From Chitinophaga skermanii (GTDB lineage: Bacteria > Bacteroidota > Bacteroidia > Chitinophagales > Chitinophagaceae): a stretch of DNA of 64,000 nucleotides. Made by a program: the position numbers and the translations under genes. Under the pieces are notes generated by a model, which ran no database searches, was not told the origin of the DNA, and saw only the letters and a list, made by a program, of their open reading frames with translations. Below, one piece after another: positions 28,560 to 36,559 of the stretch (positions are counted from its first letter, which is position 1; every line of letters begins with the position of its first letter). The stretch is taken from assembly GCF_003259335.1 (NCBI RefSeq), contig NZ_QLLL01000005.1, positions 526,943 through 590,942 on the forward strand. Direction: 5' to 3'.

Positions 28560-31045
28560 TCTACCGCGCGTTTTTGATCGCGCATTTGTTCGAAGTTTAC
28601 GGTTGGGTCTTTTTCAGCGGGAGCATTTACGAAATGCGAAAAGCGTTTGCGCAGGGCTGGGTTTTCAACAACCTCTCTCCATTCGCATTTGTAATGATCG
28701 ACTAGATGTTGCATACTAGCTTCCAACTCAGCAGCAACACCCAGGCTGTCATTTACCACCACGTTTCGCAAGTATTCAATGCCACCATCCAGTTTATTCA
28801 ACCAAGTAGCCGTACGTGTAAGTGGATCGGCTGTTTTGATGTAGAACATGAGGAAGCGATCAATGTAACGGATGCAGGTGTCGGAATCTAGATCGGCAGC
28901 AAGGAGCTTAGCGTGCTGAGGTTTGGAGCCACCATTACCGCATACATACAAGTTCCAGCCCTTATCAGTAGCAATTATCCCAAAGTCTTTCGACTGAGCT
29001 TCAGCACACTCACGAATACAACCCGATACGGCCGATTTCATCTTGTGTGGAGCTCTAAGTCCACGGTAACGCTCTTCCACGCGAATAGCGAAGCTAACGG
29101 AGTCGTGCAGCCCAAATCGGCACCATGTGGAGCCCACGCAGCTTTTAACAGTACGCAAAGCTTTGCCGTATGCATGCCCGCTTTCAAAACCGGCAGCAAT
29201 AAGTTCTTGCCAAATATTGGGAAGGTCGTTGACGTGGGCGCCAAACATATCGATGCGTTGACCGCCGGTTATTTTGGTGTAGAGATTGTACTTTTCGGCC
29301 ACTGCTGCAATAACAGCCAACTTTTGAGGTGTAATTTCTCCGCCGGGAATACGCGGTACAACAGAGTAGGTGCCACCTTTTTGGATATTTGCTAAAAAGC
29401 GATCGTTCGAGTCTTGTGCAGTTTCGTTGCCTTTTTGGAGAATCATATCATTCCACAAACTGGCTATAATTGAACTGATAACAGGCTTGCAGATTTCGCA
29501 ACCATCGCCATGTCCGTAAGTATCCAGCACTTCGTCGTAAGCATGGAGATTTTTAATTTTAATAAGATCGAATAGTTCTTGCCGCGAGTATTGAAAATGT
29601 TCACATACAACGTTGCGAATGTATTTGCCTTCCGCAATCATGGTGTATTGAATAATATCTTTCACCATTGGAGTACAGCCACCACAGCAACTGCCTGCTT
29701 TTGTACATTTTTTAACCGCGTTGAATGTTTCATGCCCGTTTTTAACAGCAGCGACAATGTCGCCTTTGGTTACGCTCTCGCAGCTGCAAACAATAGCATC
29801 ATTGGGAAGGTTTTGTACACCGGCATTTTGTGCGCCTTCACCACGTGGACCAATTAAAATATCTTGGGGGTTAAGGGGAAGTTGGATCTTATTTTTTGTT
29901 GTTTGTAATAGCATGTTGTAATCGGCTGCGTCGCCAATTAGAATACCGCCTAGCAAGTATTTACCGTCGTTGCTAACATTAATCCGCTTGTAAATACCTT
30001 GCAAACTATCTTCAAAAACGATAGCCCTAAATTCAGTGGAGGGAGGAAAGGGATCGCCAAAGCTAGCAACGTCTACACCAATTAATTTCAACTTCGTACT
30101 CATATCGAACCCGTTGAATTGAATGGGTTCGTCTATGATAGTGGAAGCAGCTACTTCGGCCATTTCGTAACCGGGTGCTACTAACCCGTAAATCATGCCT
30201 TTGTGTAATGCACATTCCCCGATCGCAAAAATGTGAGGGTCGGTGGTTTGCATATGGTCATTCACGATGATGCCTCCACGCGAACCAGTTTCCAGGCCGG
30301 CCAATTTGGCTAACTCATCGCGGGGTTTAATACCGGCTGAAATAATCAGTAGATCTAACTCCATCGTGCTTTCATCTGCAAACTGGATACCGGTAATAGC
30401 TTGCGCGCCGGTAATTTCGATGGCAGCTTTATTGGTATGAATTTCCAATCCCAAAGCTGCTAGCTTACTTTGTAAAACAAGGTGACCATTATGATCTATT
30501 TGCCGGGGCATTAACCGCGAGGCATATTCAATTACATGTGTATTCTGCACACCCAAATCCAGTAAAGCCTTCGCAGCTTCAAGACCCAATAAACCGCCGC
30601 CCATAACAGCCGCTTGGGTAGCCTTGGGGGCATAATCCTTGATTAACTCTAAGTCTTCAATAGTTCTATATACAAATACGCCTTCTTTTTCAATACCTGG
30701 CAGCGGCGGAACAAAAGCCGATGACCCGGTAGCAAGCACAAGGTAATCGTATGATTCTTCGCGGCCTTTGTAGGAGTGTACAACTTTATTTTCCCGGTCT
30801 ATTTGTACAACAGGGTCGCCGGTATATAATATGATATGTTGTTCGTTGTACCAGGAGCGGGGTTGCATTTCCAACTCGTTAGGGGAGGCGTGTGTGAAGT
30901 AGTCGGTAAGATGAACACGGTCGTATGCAACGCGGGGTTCTTCACCAAATACAATGAGTTCAGCTTCTTCAAAGGGAAGTTTTGCGCGTAACTTTTCGCA
31001 AAATTTGTAGCCGACCATCCCGTTTCCTATTACTACAATTTTCAT
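28550..31045 (-). CDS. nirB: NAD(P)H-dependent nitrite reductase large subunit
   Basis: 831 residues, full length. Order: FAD-binding Rossmann part (VVIGNGMVGYKF; LATGSSAFVPPLPG), NAD(P)H site (MGGGLLGLEAA), a BFD-like [2Fe-2S] domain (CSCESVTKGDI and CTKAGSCCGGC), then the ferredoxin-like and sirohaem/[4Fe-4S] domains with ligands in SCVGSTWC and SGCIRECAEAQSKDFG. Reduces nitrite to ammonium in the cytoplasm. First gene of nirB-nirD-porin-FNT. It diverges from cobA, which supplies the sirohaem precursor. Confidence 0.95.
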   Translation of the reverse strand: MKIVVIGNGMVGYKFCEKLRAKLPFEEAELIVFGEEPRVAYDRVHLTDYFTHASPNELEMQPRSWYNEQHIILYTGDPVVQIDRENKVVHSYKGREESYDYLVLATGSSAFVPPLPGIEKEGVFVYRTIEDLELIKDYAPKATQAAVMGGGLLGLEAAKALLDLGVQNTHVIEYASRLMPRQIDHNGHLVLQSKLAALGLEIHTNKAAIEITGAQAITGIQFADESTMELDLLIISAGIKPRDELAKLAGLETGSRGGIIVNDHMQTTDPHIFAIGECALHKGMIYGLVAPGYEMAEVAASTIIDEPIQFNGFDMSTKLKLIGVDVASFGDPFPPSTEFRAIVFEDSLQGIYKRINVSNDGKYLLGGILIGDAADYNMLLQTTKNKIQLPLNPQDILIGPRGEGAQNAGVQNLPNDAIVCSCESVTKGDIVAAVKNGHETFNAVKKCTKAGSCCGGCTPMVKDIIQYTMIAEGKYIRNVVCEHFQYSRQELFDLIKIKNLHAYDEVLDTYGHGDGCEICKPVISSIIASLWNDMILQKGNETAQDSNDRFLANIQKGGTYSVVPRIPGGEITPQKLAVIAAVAEKYNLYTKITGGQRIDMFGAHVNDLPNIWQELIAAGFESGHAYGKALRTVKSCVGSTWCRFGLHDSVSFAIRVEERYRGLRAPHKMKSAVSGCIRECAEAQSKDFGIIATDKGWNLYVCGNGGSKPQHAKLLAADLDSDTCIRYIDRFLMFYIKTADPLTRTATWLNKLDGGIEYLRNVVVNDSLGVAAELEASMQHLVDHYKCEWREVVENPALRKRFSHFVNAPAEKDPTVNFEQMRDQKRAVEWK

Positions 31046-31129
31046 GGAGCGTGATTTAGAAATGAAAAATTATAAAAATATATATATAATATAATTTCTT
31101 TCGATCACCCAATAAAAATCGTTTTGGTT

Positions 31130-31143
31130 ATGATTTGAATCAT
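31130..31143. promoter_or_regulatory. FNR/CRP-like palindrome between nirB and cobA
   Basis: ATGAT-TTGA-ATCAT, a perfect 5-4-5 palindrome in the layout of Crp/Fnr sites (TTGAT-N4-ATCAA). It is 85 bases from the nirB start and 81 from the cobA start, and a Crp/Fnr gene is two genes away. Confidence 0.5.
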
Positions 31144-31168
31144 GAAAATATGAATTATTTGAGTACTT

Positions 31169-31200
31169 TTATATCAGGCTAAGTATTATTCTTGATATAA
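31169..31200. promoter_or_regulatory. Second inverted repeat before cobA
   Basis: Perfect 8-base arms TTATATCA/TGATATAA (31169-31176 and 31193-31200) separated by 16 bases, 23 bases before the cobA ATG. It could be an operator or AT-rich chance. Confidence 0.3.
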
Positions 31201-31223
31201 TTATTTATTTAATACGTTTGTTT

Positions 31224-31988
31224 ATGCCATTTCCCTATTTATCTTTAGTCGGCGCAGGACCTGGTGATCCCCGTTTAATCACCTTAAAAGCTATCGACAC
31301 GCTCCAAGTAGCAGATGTAATATTATATGATGCACTTGCCAACGATGCACTGCTTGCTTACGCACCCAGTGCATTGAAGATTTTTGTAGGCAAACGTTTC
31401 GGTGCCCATGCTTTACCGCAGGACGAAATCAATGCTTTGATTATCCAATACGCATTTTCGCATGGGCATGTGGTGCGATTAAAAGGTGGAGATCCTTTTG
31501 TATTTGGACGGGCTACAGAAGAAATAATCGCAGCGCAGCAAGCCGGTATCCCGGTTAGCATTATTCCCGGTGTATCTAGTGCACTCGCCGTTCCGGCGAA
31601 CTGCATGATCCCGGTTACAAGTAGGGGAATTGCGAATAGCTTTTTTGTTATAACAGGTACTACTTGCCATGGCGGCATTTCGGAAGATCTCCGCCTAGTG
31701 GCTCAAACAAACGCAACAATGATCATTCTAATGGGTATGCAACAGTTACCTGCTATAATGGACATATTTATAAGCCTTGGCAAGCATGCATTGCCCACGG
31801 CGATTATTCAAGAAGGAACAACAGAAAATGAAAGAATGGTAGTTGGTACGGTGAGCGACATTGTTGCAAAATCCCGCGCAGCTTGTATTACAAACCCTGC
31901 AATTATTATCGTAGGTGATGTTGTACATGCACACTCCAATGCTGCTATAAGGCAACTCGCCCGCGAACATACGCACCGTGTTGCCTAG
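31224..31988 (+). CDS. cobA: Uroporphyrinogen-III C-methyltransferase
   Basis: About 254 residues from ATG 31224 (MPFPYLSLVGAGPGDP). SUMT hallmarks: VGAGPGDPRLITLKA (SAM-binding P-loop), VRLKGGDPFVFGRATEE and IPGVSSALAVPANCMIPVTSRG. It makes precorrin-2, the first step to sirohaem, which NirB needs. The later dehydrogenase/ferrochelatase is not in the window. The Crp/Fnr gene follows after 14 bases. Confidence 0.93.
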   Translation: MPFPYLSLVGAGPGDPRLITLKAIDTLQVADVILYDALANDALLAYAPSALKIFVGKRFGAHALPQDEINALIIQYAFSHGHVVRLKGGDPFVFGRATEEIIAAQQAGIPVSIIPGVSSALAVPANCMIPVTSRGIANSFFVITGTTCHGGISEDLRLVAQTNATMIILMGMQQLPAIMDIFISLGKHALPTAIIQEGTTENERMVVGTVSDIVAKSRAACITNPAIIIVGDVVHAHSNAAIRQLAREHTHRVA

Positions 31989-32002
31989 TCTAAACCGAGT
32001 TT

Positions 32003-32698
32003 ATGAAGAAGGAAAAATTTGCTTGCGATGGAAGCGCCTGCACGCTTTGCAAGTTGTGCTTACCGGAATGGTTACCGGCTATTAATGCTCATAAATCTGT
32101 ATTCTCATTAAAAAAGGGTGAAGTGCTTTTTAATGAAGGCGATACTGTTAACGGGATTTATTTTGTTACCAAAGGCAAAATGAAGGTGCATAAACAATGG
32201 GGCCAAGAGAAAGAACTTATCGTGCGTTTTGCCAAGGAAGGAGATATAGTAGGACACCGGGGTGTAGGAGGAAGCGAACTTGTGTTTCCCGTATCGGCCA
32301 CGGCTTTAGAACCGGTTGTGGTTTGTTTTATTCCCCTAGATTTCTTTATCGCTACTTTAAAAGTAAATACGGCTTTCTTGTACGATTTAATGATGTTCTA
32401 CGCCCGCGAACTCCAAGCCTCCGAAAGAAAAATGAGAAACATGGCTCACATGCCAGTAAAAGGTCGCCTCGCGGAAGCCTTCCTTTCCTTGCAAGAAAAA
32501 TTCGGGATCGATAAAAATGGCTTCATTAACCTATCGCTCAGTAAGCAAGACATTGCCGCCTATGTTGGTACCACGTATGAAACGGCTTTTAGAATGATGA
32601 ATGATTTTGTGGCTGAAGAAATACTACTGGTGGAAGGAAAGCAGTATAAAATTTTACAAGAAGAGCCTTTAAAACAACTCGCTTATTCAACGCATTAA
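32003..32698 (+). CDS. Crp/Fnr-family regulator with N-terminal cysteine cluster
   Basis: 231 residues. Cyclic-nucleotide-binding-like fold (FSLKKGEVLFNEGDTVNGIYFVTKGKMKV) then a winged helix whose recognition part is LSKQDIAAYVGTTYETAFRM. The N terminus has C8, C13, C16 and C19, and C108 lies in the sensor domain. This resembles the four-cysteine [4Fe-4S] arrangement of FNR, so oxygen or NO sensing is plausible. Co-directional with cobA and divergent from nirB, it probably governs the nitrite genes through the palindrome between them. Confidence 0.85.
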   Translation: MKKEKFACDGSACTLCKLCLPEWLPAINAHKSVFSLKKGEVLFNEGDTVNGIYFVTKGKMKVHKQWGQEKELIVRFAKEGDIVGHRGVGGSELVFPVSATALEPVVVCFIPLDFFIATLKVNTAFLYDLMMFYARELQASERKMRNMAHMPVKGRLAEAFLSLQEKFGIDKNGFINLSLSKQDIAAYVGTTYETAFRMMNDFVAEEILLVEGKQYKILQEEPLKQLAYSTH

Positions 32699-33216
32699 CA
32701 GTCACGGAATTTCAATTTTCCCAAATCCATAAATCGTTTTCCCAATCCGCATACACTATTCGGCATACTAGGTGCATCTTTGACGCGTCTTTTGGGTGTC
32801 AACTAACCGGTATGCATTCCTAACTATTGCTAAGTACCGCCAATTTATTCTCCCAAAAGATATACCCTTACAGCGTATGCAGGCTTGGTGTCCTCCTAAT
32901 CCTGCCTTATTTTTTACTTTAAAAGGAAACCCAGTGCGCATTTTTTACACACTACGCAAAGTGTCTTAATGGTGAAACGTTCACTTTGCAACTGGTACAT
33001 ATTGTACTATCATGCCCCGCTAGTTCGATGCAGAGAGTTTACTAGTTCCCGCATGCTGCTTTTCACCTGTTGTTCTACATACAATCATAGCGAAGAAATG
33101 TATGCGTTGCTTGGCATCCAGCTAACCTATTGTGCATTTTTTATGATGTTAACGAACGTCAACAACATATTCATCCTAGTCTAAACAGTTTATCATTTAA
33201 CAATACAGTCGATCTT
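32699..33216. other. Intergenic stretch, no gene seen
   Basis: About 520 bases between the Crp/Fnr gene and the outer-membrane barrel gene. A 71-codon open frame at 32969-33184 has no family resemblance or good start context. No clear terminator or RNA was found. Confidence 0.5.
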
Positions 33217-35784
33217 ATGATCCAATATCCACAAGAAAAGTTTTCACCTATTAATATCGATCAGCATGCTAATGCCTATTCAATAGGTTTTTGGAAGAGG
33301 CAACAGTATTTATGTACGCGTAAAAGTTTAATTACTGTGGCTGCAATTTACATGTTGCTTTTATTAACTAATAAGGCTTCTGCCCAGCAACAACCTACCC
33401 ATACAGTAAAAGGAAAAGTAGTACAAGTAAGTCAACAACCGGTAGAATTTGCCACTGTTGCATTGTACCGTGCAAAAGATTCGAGCTTAGTGAAGGGTAC
33501 TTTGGGTGATATGAATGGCGATTACGAATTGCAACAAGTAAGCATTGGTCATTATTATGTACAGGTAAGCAGTATGGGGTATAAAACCCAACTTTCATCC
33601 TCTTTCCATATTACAAATTCAACTACCACTATTGATGTGCCAACGGTTGTGTTGGAAAAGAATGAACAACAGTTAGGCGGAGTAACCGTAACCGGCACGG
33701 CTCGTAAACCACTAGTAGAACAGCATTTAGATAAAACGGTCCTCAATATAGAAAACAGTATTTTATCGGAAGGAAATACCGCTTTGGAGTTGTTGCAAAA
33801 AGCACCAGGCGTAAGTGTTGACGACAAAGGTGATATTACCTTGAAAGGTCGCCCTGGCGTAAGCGTGATGATCAATGGAAAATTGACCTACCTATCCCAA
33901 GGCGAGTTGATGCACTTGCTGCGTGGAACAACCTCTAGCGCCGTCTCTAAAATAGAAGTTATTACCAATCCCCCGGCACGCTACGATGCAGCTGGAACAG
34001 GTGGTATTATTAATATCGTACTGAAGAAAAGTGCCAAGCAAGGCTTTAATGGGAATGTGTATACAAACTATGCTCGTAGTCGCGATGATCGCTATGGCGC
34101 TGGTTTTAGTGCTAACTATGGTGGCGAAAAATTCAATATCTACGGTAGCTACAACCACGCATTCCGCGGTGAAAAGGAATATATGGATAACAACCGTGAT
34201 TTCTACGCCGAAGAACATGGTAAAGGCGAAATTGTACAGTCGTCTAAGTTGAACAACGGTACCACTGAACCACTATACACCAACAACTTCAAGCTTGGTG
34301 CCGACGTGAATTTGAATAAGCATAATACGATTGGTTTCTTAATGAATGGCAACATTGGTACATATACCAACAATAGCACCACACACAACAATTGGTATAA
34401 TAGCCAACAAGCCTTTATGTACAAAGCTTTCTCAAAAAGCAAGAACGACCAGCAATGGACGAACCTTACCTATAATTTGAATTATCTACATAAGTTTAAT
34501 AAACATAACGCGGAAATATCAGCAGATGTCGACTACGCTTACAACGATTTTAAAGGCGATCAATTGTTGCATACACGTTATATAAACCAAGCAGGGGGGG
34601 ATTTATGGACACCTTCTTCCCGCCAAGGAAAAATTCCTTCTCAAACCAATGTATATGTAGGTAAAATCGACTATACCCAAACGTTTTGGAAAGATGGTAA
34701 GTTGGAAGTTGGTTGGAAAACCAGCTACGTAGAAGTGAACAATGATTCCCGCTTCGACACTTTGTTGCAGCAGAATTGGATCAAAGATCAATCGAGCAGC
34801 AACCATTTCAAATACAAGGAAACAATTCATGCCAGCTATATTCAATTGAGTAAAGATTGGAAGGGCTGGAAAGCACAAGTAGGGGGGCGTGGTGAGTTCA
34901 CTAATACAAAGGGCCACCAAGTAACGATTGATTCTGTGAATACTCGTCATTACTTCCAATTCTTCCCCCAAGCCAGCTTATCGCGGGAGATCAATAGTAA
35001 TAACCTTGTACAGGCGTCGTATAGCAGGAGAATTGAGCGCCCAGGTTACGATGAATTAAACCCATACCGCGTATACCGCGATCCAAATTTATATTACCAA
35101 GGCAATCCATATTTACGCCCACAATTAACCAGTAATATCGAATTGAGCCATGTTTGGCAACAAAAGATTACCACCAGCATATATTACAGCATCACGAAAG
35201 ATGTAGTAAACTGGACGATCTCCCAAGTGCCCAACACCAATACCAGCTACGAATATGCCGTGAACTTCAAGAACATGGTGAATTACGGCGCCAGCATTAG
35301 CCTACATTCAAACGTAACCAAATGGTGGGCTACTAATTACTTCTTTAACCTCTATCGCACAAGCTACGATCCAGGTGAAGTAAAGGCAACAGTATTGGAT
35401 GGTAGAACCGTATTCGCTTTCAACTTACAAAATGCATTCACCTTCAAGAAGGGATTCAGTGCTGAATTAACGGCGAATTATCAAAGCGCCGCCATGTACG
35501 GGATTTACGAAACAAAACCTGTAACGATTATCTCGGCAGGAGCCCAAAAAACATTCTTGGATAATAAGTTCACCGCGAAATTAATGGTGAACGATATCTT
35601 CCAAACCCGCCAATGGCGCAATGTTGCGAAGTACGATAATATTATTATGCGCGAACATATTCGCTTTGATAGCCGTATGGTAACCGTTAGCTTATCTTAT
35701 AGGTTTGGTAAAACAACGAACCAATTACGGGAAAGAAAACAAGGAAATGAAGATATCCAAAGCCGCGTAAAATCGGGTGGATAA
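33217..35784 (+). CDS. TonB-receptor-like outer-membrane barrel protein (OMP_b-brl_3)
   Basis: About 855 residues from ATG 33217. An N-terminal hydrophobic stretch ending in LLTNKASAQ acts as signal sequence although it starts unusually far in (about residue 33 onward). Next is a carboxypeptidase-regulatory-like domain (TVKGKVVQVSQQPVEFATVAL), then a plug (LELLQKAPGVSVDDKGDITL, SVMINGKLTYLS) and a large barrel (SYSRRIERPGYDELNPYR). This is the outer_membrane_beta-barrel_family group common in Bacteroidota; the ligand is unknown. No SusD partner gene is adjacent. Confidence 0.85.
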   Translation: MIQYPQEKFSPINIDQHANAYSIGFWKRQQYLCTRKSLITVAAIYMLLLLTNKASAQQQPTHTVKGKVVQVSQQPVEFATVALYRAKDSSLVKGTLGDMNGDYELQQVSIGHYYVQVSSMGYKTQLSSSFHITNSTTTIDVPTVVLEKNEQQLGGVTVTGTARKPLVEQHLDKTVLNIENSILSEGNTALELLQKAPGVSVDDKGDITLKGRPGVSVMINGKLTYLSQGELMHLLRGTTSSAVSKIEVITNPPARYDAAGTGGIINIVLKKSAKQGFNGNVYTNYARSRDDRYGAGFSANYGGEKFNIYGSYNHAFRGEKEYMDNNRDFYAEEHGKGEIVQSSKLNNGTTEPLYTNNFKLGADVNLNKHNTIGFLMNGNIGTYTNNSTTHNNWYNSQQAFMYKAFSKSKNDQQWTNLTYNLNYLHKFNKHNAEISADVDYAYNDFKGDQLLHTRYINQAGGDLWTPSSRQGKIPSQTNVYVGKIDYTQTFWKDGKLEVGWKTSYVEVNNDSRFDTLLQQNWIKDQSSSNHFKYKETIHASYIQLSKDWKGWKAQVGGRGEFTNTKGHQVTIDSVNTRHYFQFFPQASLSREINSNNLVQASYSRRIERPGYDELNPYRVYRDPNLYYQGNPYLRPQLTSNIELSHVWQQKITTSIYYSITKDVVNWTISQVPNTNTSYEYAVNFKNMVNYGASISLHSNVTKWWATNYFFNLYRTSYDPGEVKATVLDGRTVFAFNLQNAFTFKKGFSAELTANYQSAAMYGIYETKPVTIISAGAQKTFLDNKFTAKLMVNDIFQTRQWRNVAKYDNIIMREHIRFDSRMVTVSLSYRFGKTTNQLRERKQGNEDIQSRVKSGG

Positions 35785-35812
35785 TTGTTATAGTGTTGAT
35801 GATAGAAAGAGA

Positions 35813-35838
35813 AAAATCCCGGTATTAACCGGGATTTT
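35813..35838. terminator. Bidirectional terminator
   Basis: 11-bp stem AAAATCCCGGT/ACCGGGATTTT with a 4-base loop, between the barrel gene and the convergent TetR gene. Confidence 0.85.
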
Positions 35839-35858
35839 GTGTGTATATAAAACTTGAA

Positions 35859-36443
35859 TTATTCGCCTAAAACTTCCAATTGTACACTCATCACCTGTTT
35901 CAATATTTTTTTATCCGGGTATATGCGGCGTGTAATATTAATCCCGTTCCACACTGTTAACAAGTATTTGGCTAACACTTTCGGCTCGTGGTGCGTGTGC
36001 AAATAACCGCGTTCTTTAGCAATTTTAAGATAATGATGAAAAATTTCTTCAAATGCTTTTAAATAAGCGGTGGCTTGTTCTTTCAGTTCTTCGTCTTGGT
36101 TAGAAAGCTCTGCCAATGTATTCCCTACAAAACAGCCTTTAAAGTGTGTTTCGAGGTCGGTCGATGCTATGTCGAGGAAAAATTGACGAATGGCCGTAAC
36201 AGGATTGTCTGCAGGTTTTAATAAATCGTGCATGGCCTGCGAGCCACGTGTATGAAAGTGCTGTATAGCGCGGGAAAACAATTCCTTTTTGCTACCAAAG
36301 GTGTTATATAAACTGCCTTTGTTCAAGTCCATTGCTTGTAGTAAATCTTCTGTACTGGTTGCTGTATAGCCCTTCTTCCAGAATAAATCTATCGCTTTAT
36401 CAAGCACTTCTTGTTCATCAAATATTTTTGGTCTGCCTGCCAT
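35859..36443 (-). CDS. TetR/AcrR-family regulator
   Basis: 194 residues. The HTH is VLDKAIDLFWKKGYTATSTEDLLQAMDLNKGSLYNTFGSKKELF, very close to the TetR/AcrR consensus, followed by a helical ligand domain with FKGCFVGNTLAEL. It diverges from the GH130-receiver gene with a 116-base spacer, which is the natural target for its regulation; the effector is unknown. Confidence 0.92.
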   Translation of the reverse strand: MAGRPKIFDEQEVLDKAIDLFWKKGYTATSTEDLLQAMDLNKGSLYNTFGSKKELFSRAIQHFHTRGSQAMHDLLKPADNPVTAIRQFFLDIASTDLETHFKGCFVGNTLAELSNQDEELKEQATAYLKAFEEIFHHYLKIAKERGYLHTHHEPKVLAKYLLTVWNGINITRRIYPDKKILKQVMSVQLEVLGE

Positions 36444-36559
36444 TTGCTACCTGTTGTGCATATAAAGTTATATGTTTTATACTGAATAGTCAAAAAGCTA
36501 CTGTAGTACGAACAATCAAGGTGCGTAAGTGTTAGTAATGTTGTCCAACAAACCCACAC

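Noticed and set aside
32969..33184. 71-codon frame before the outer-membrane barrel gene
   Set aside because: Cys/Tyr-rich, no motif and no start signal; it overlaps the start region of the next gene.
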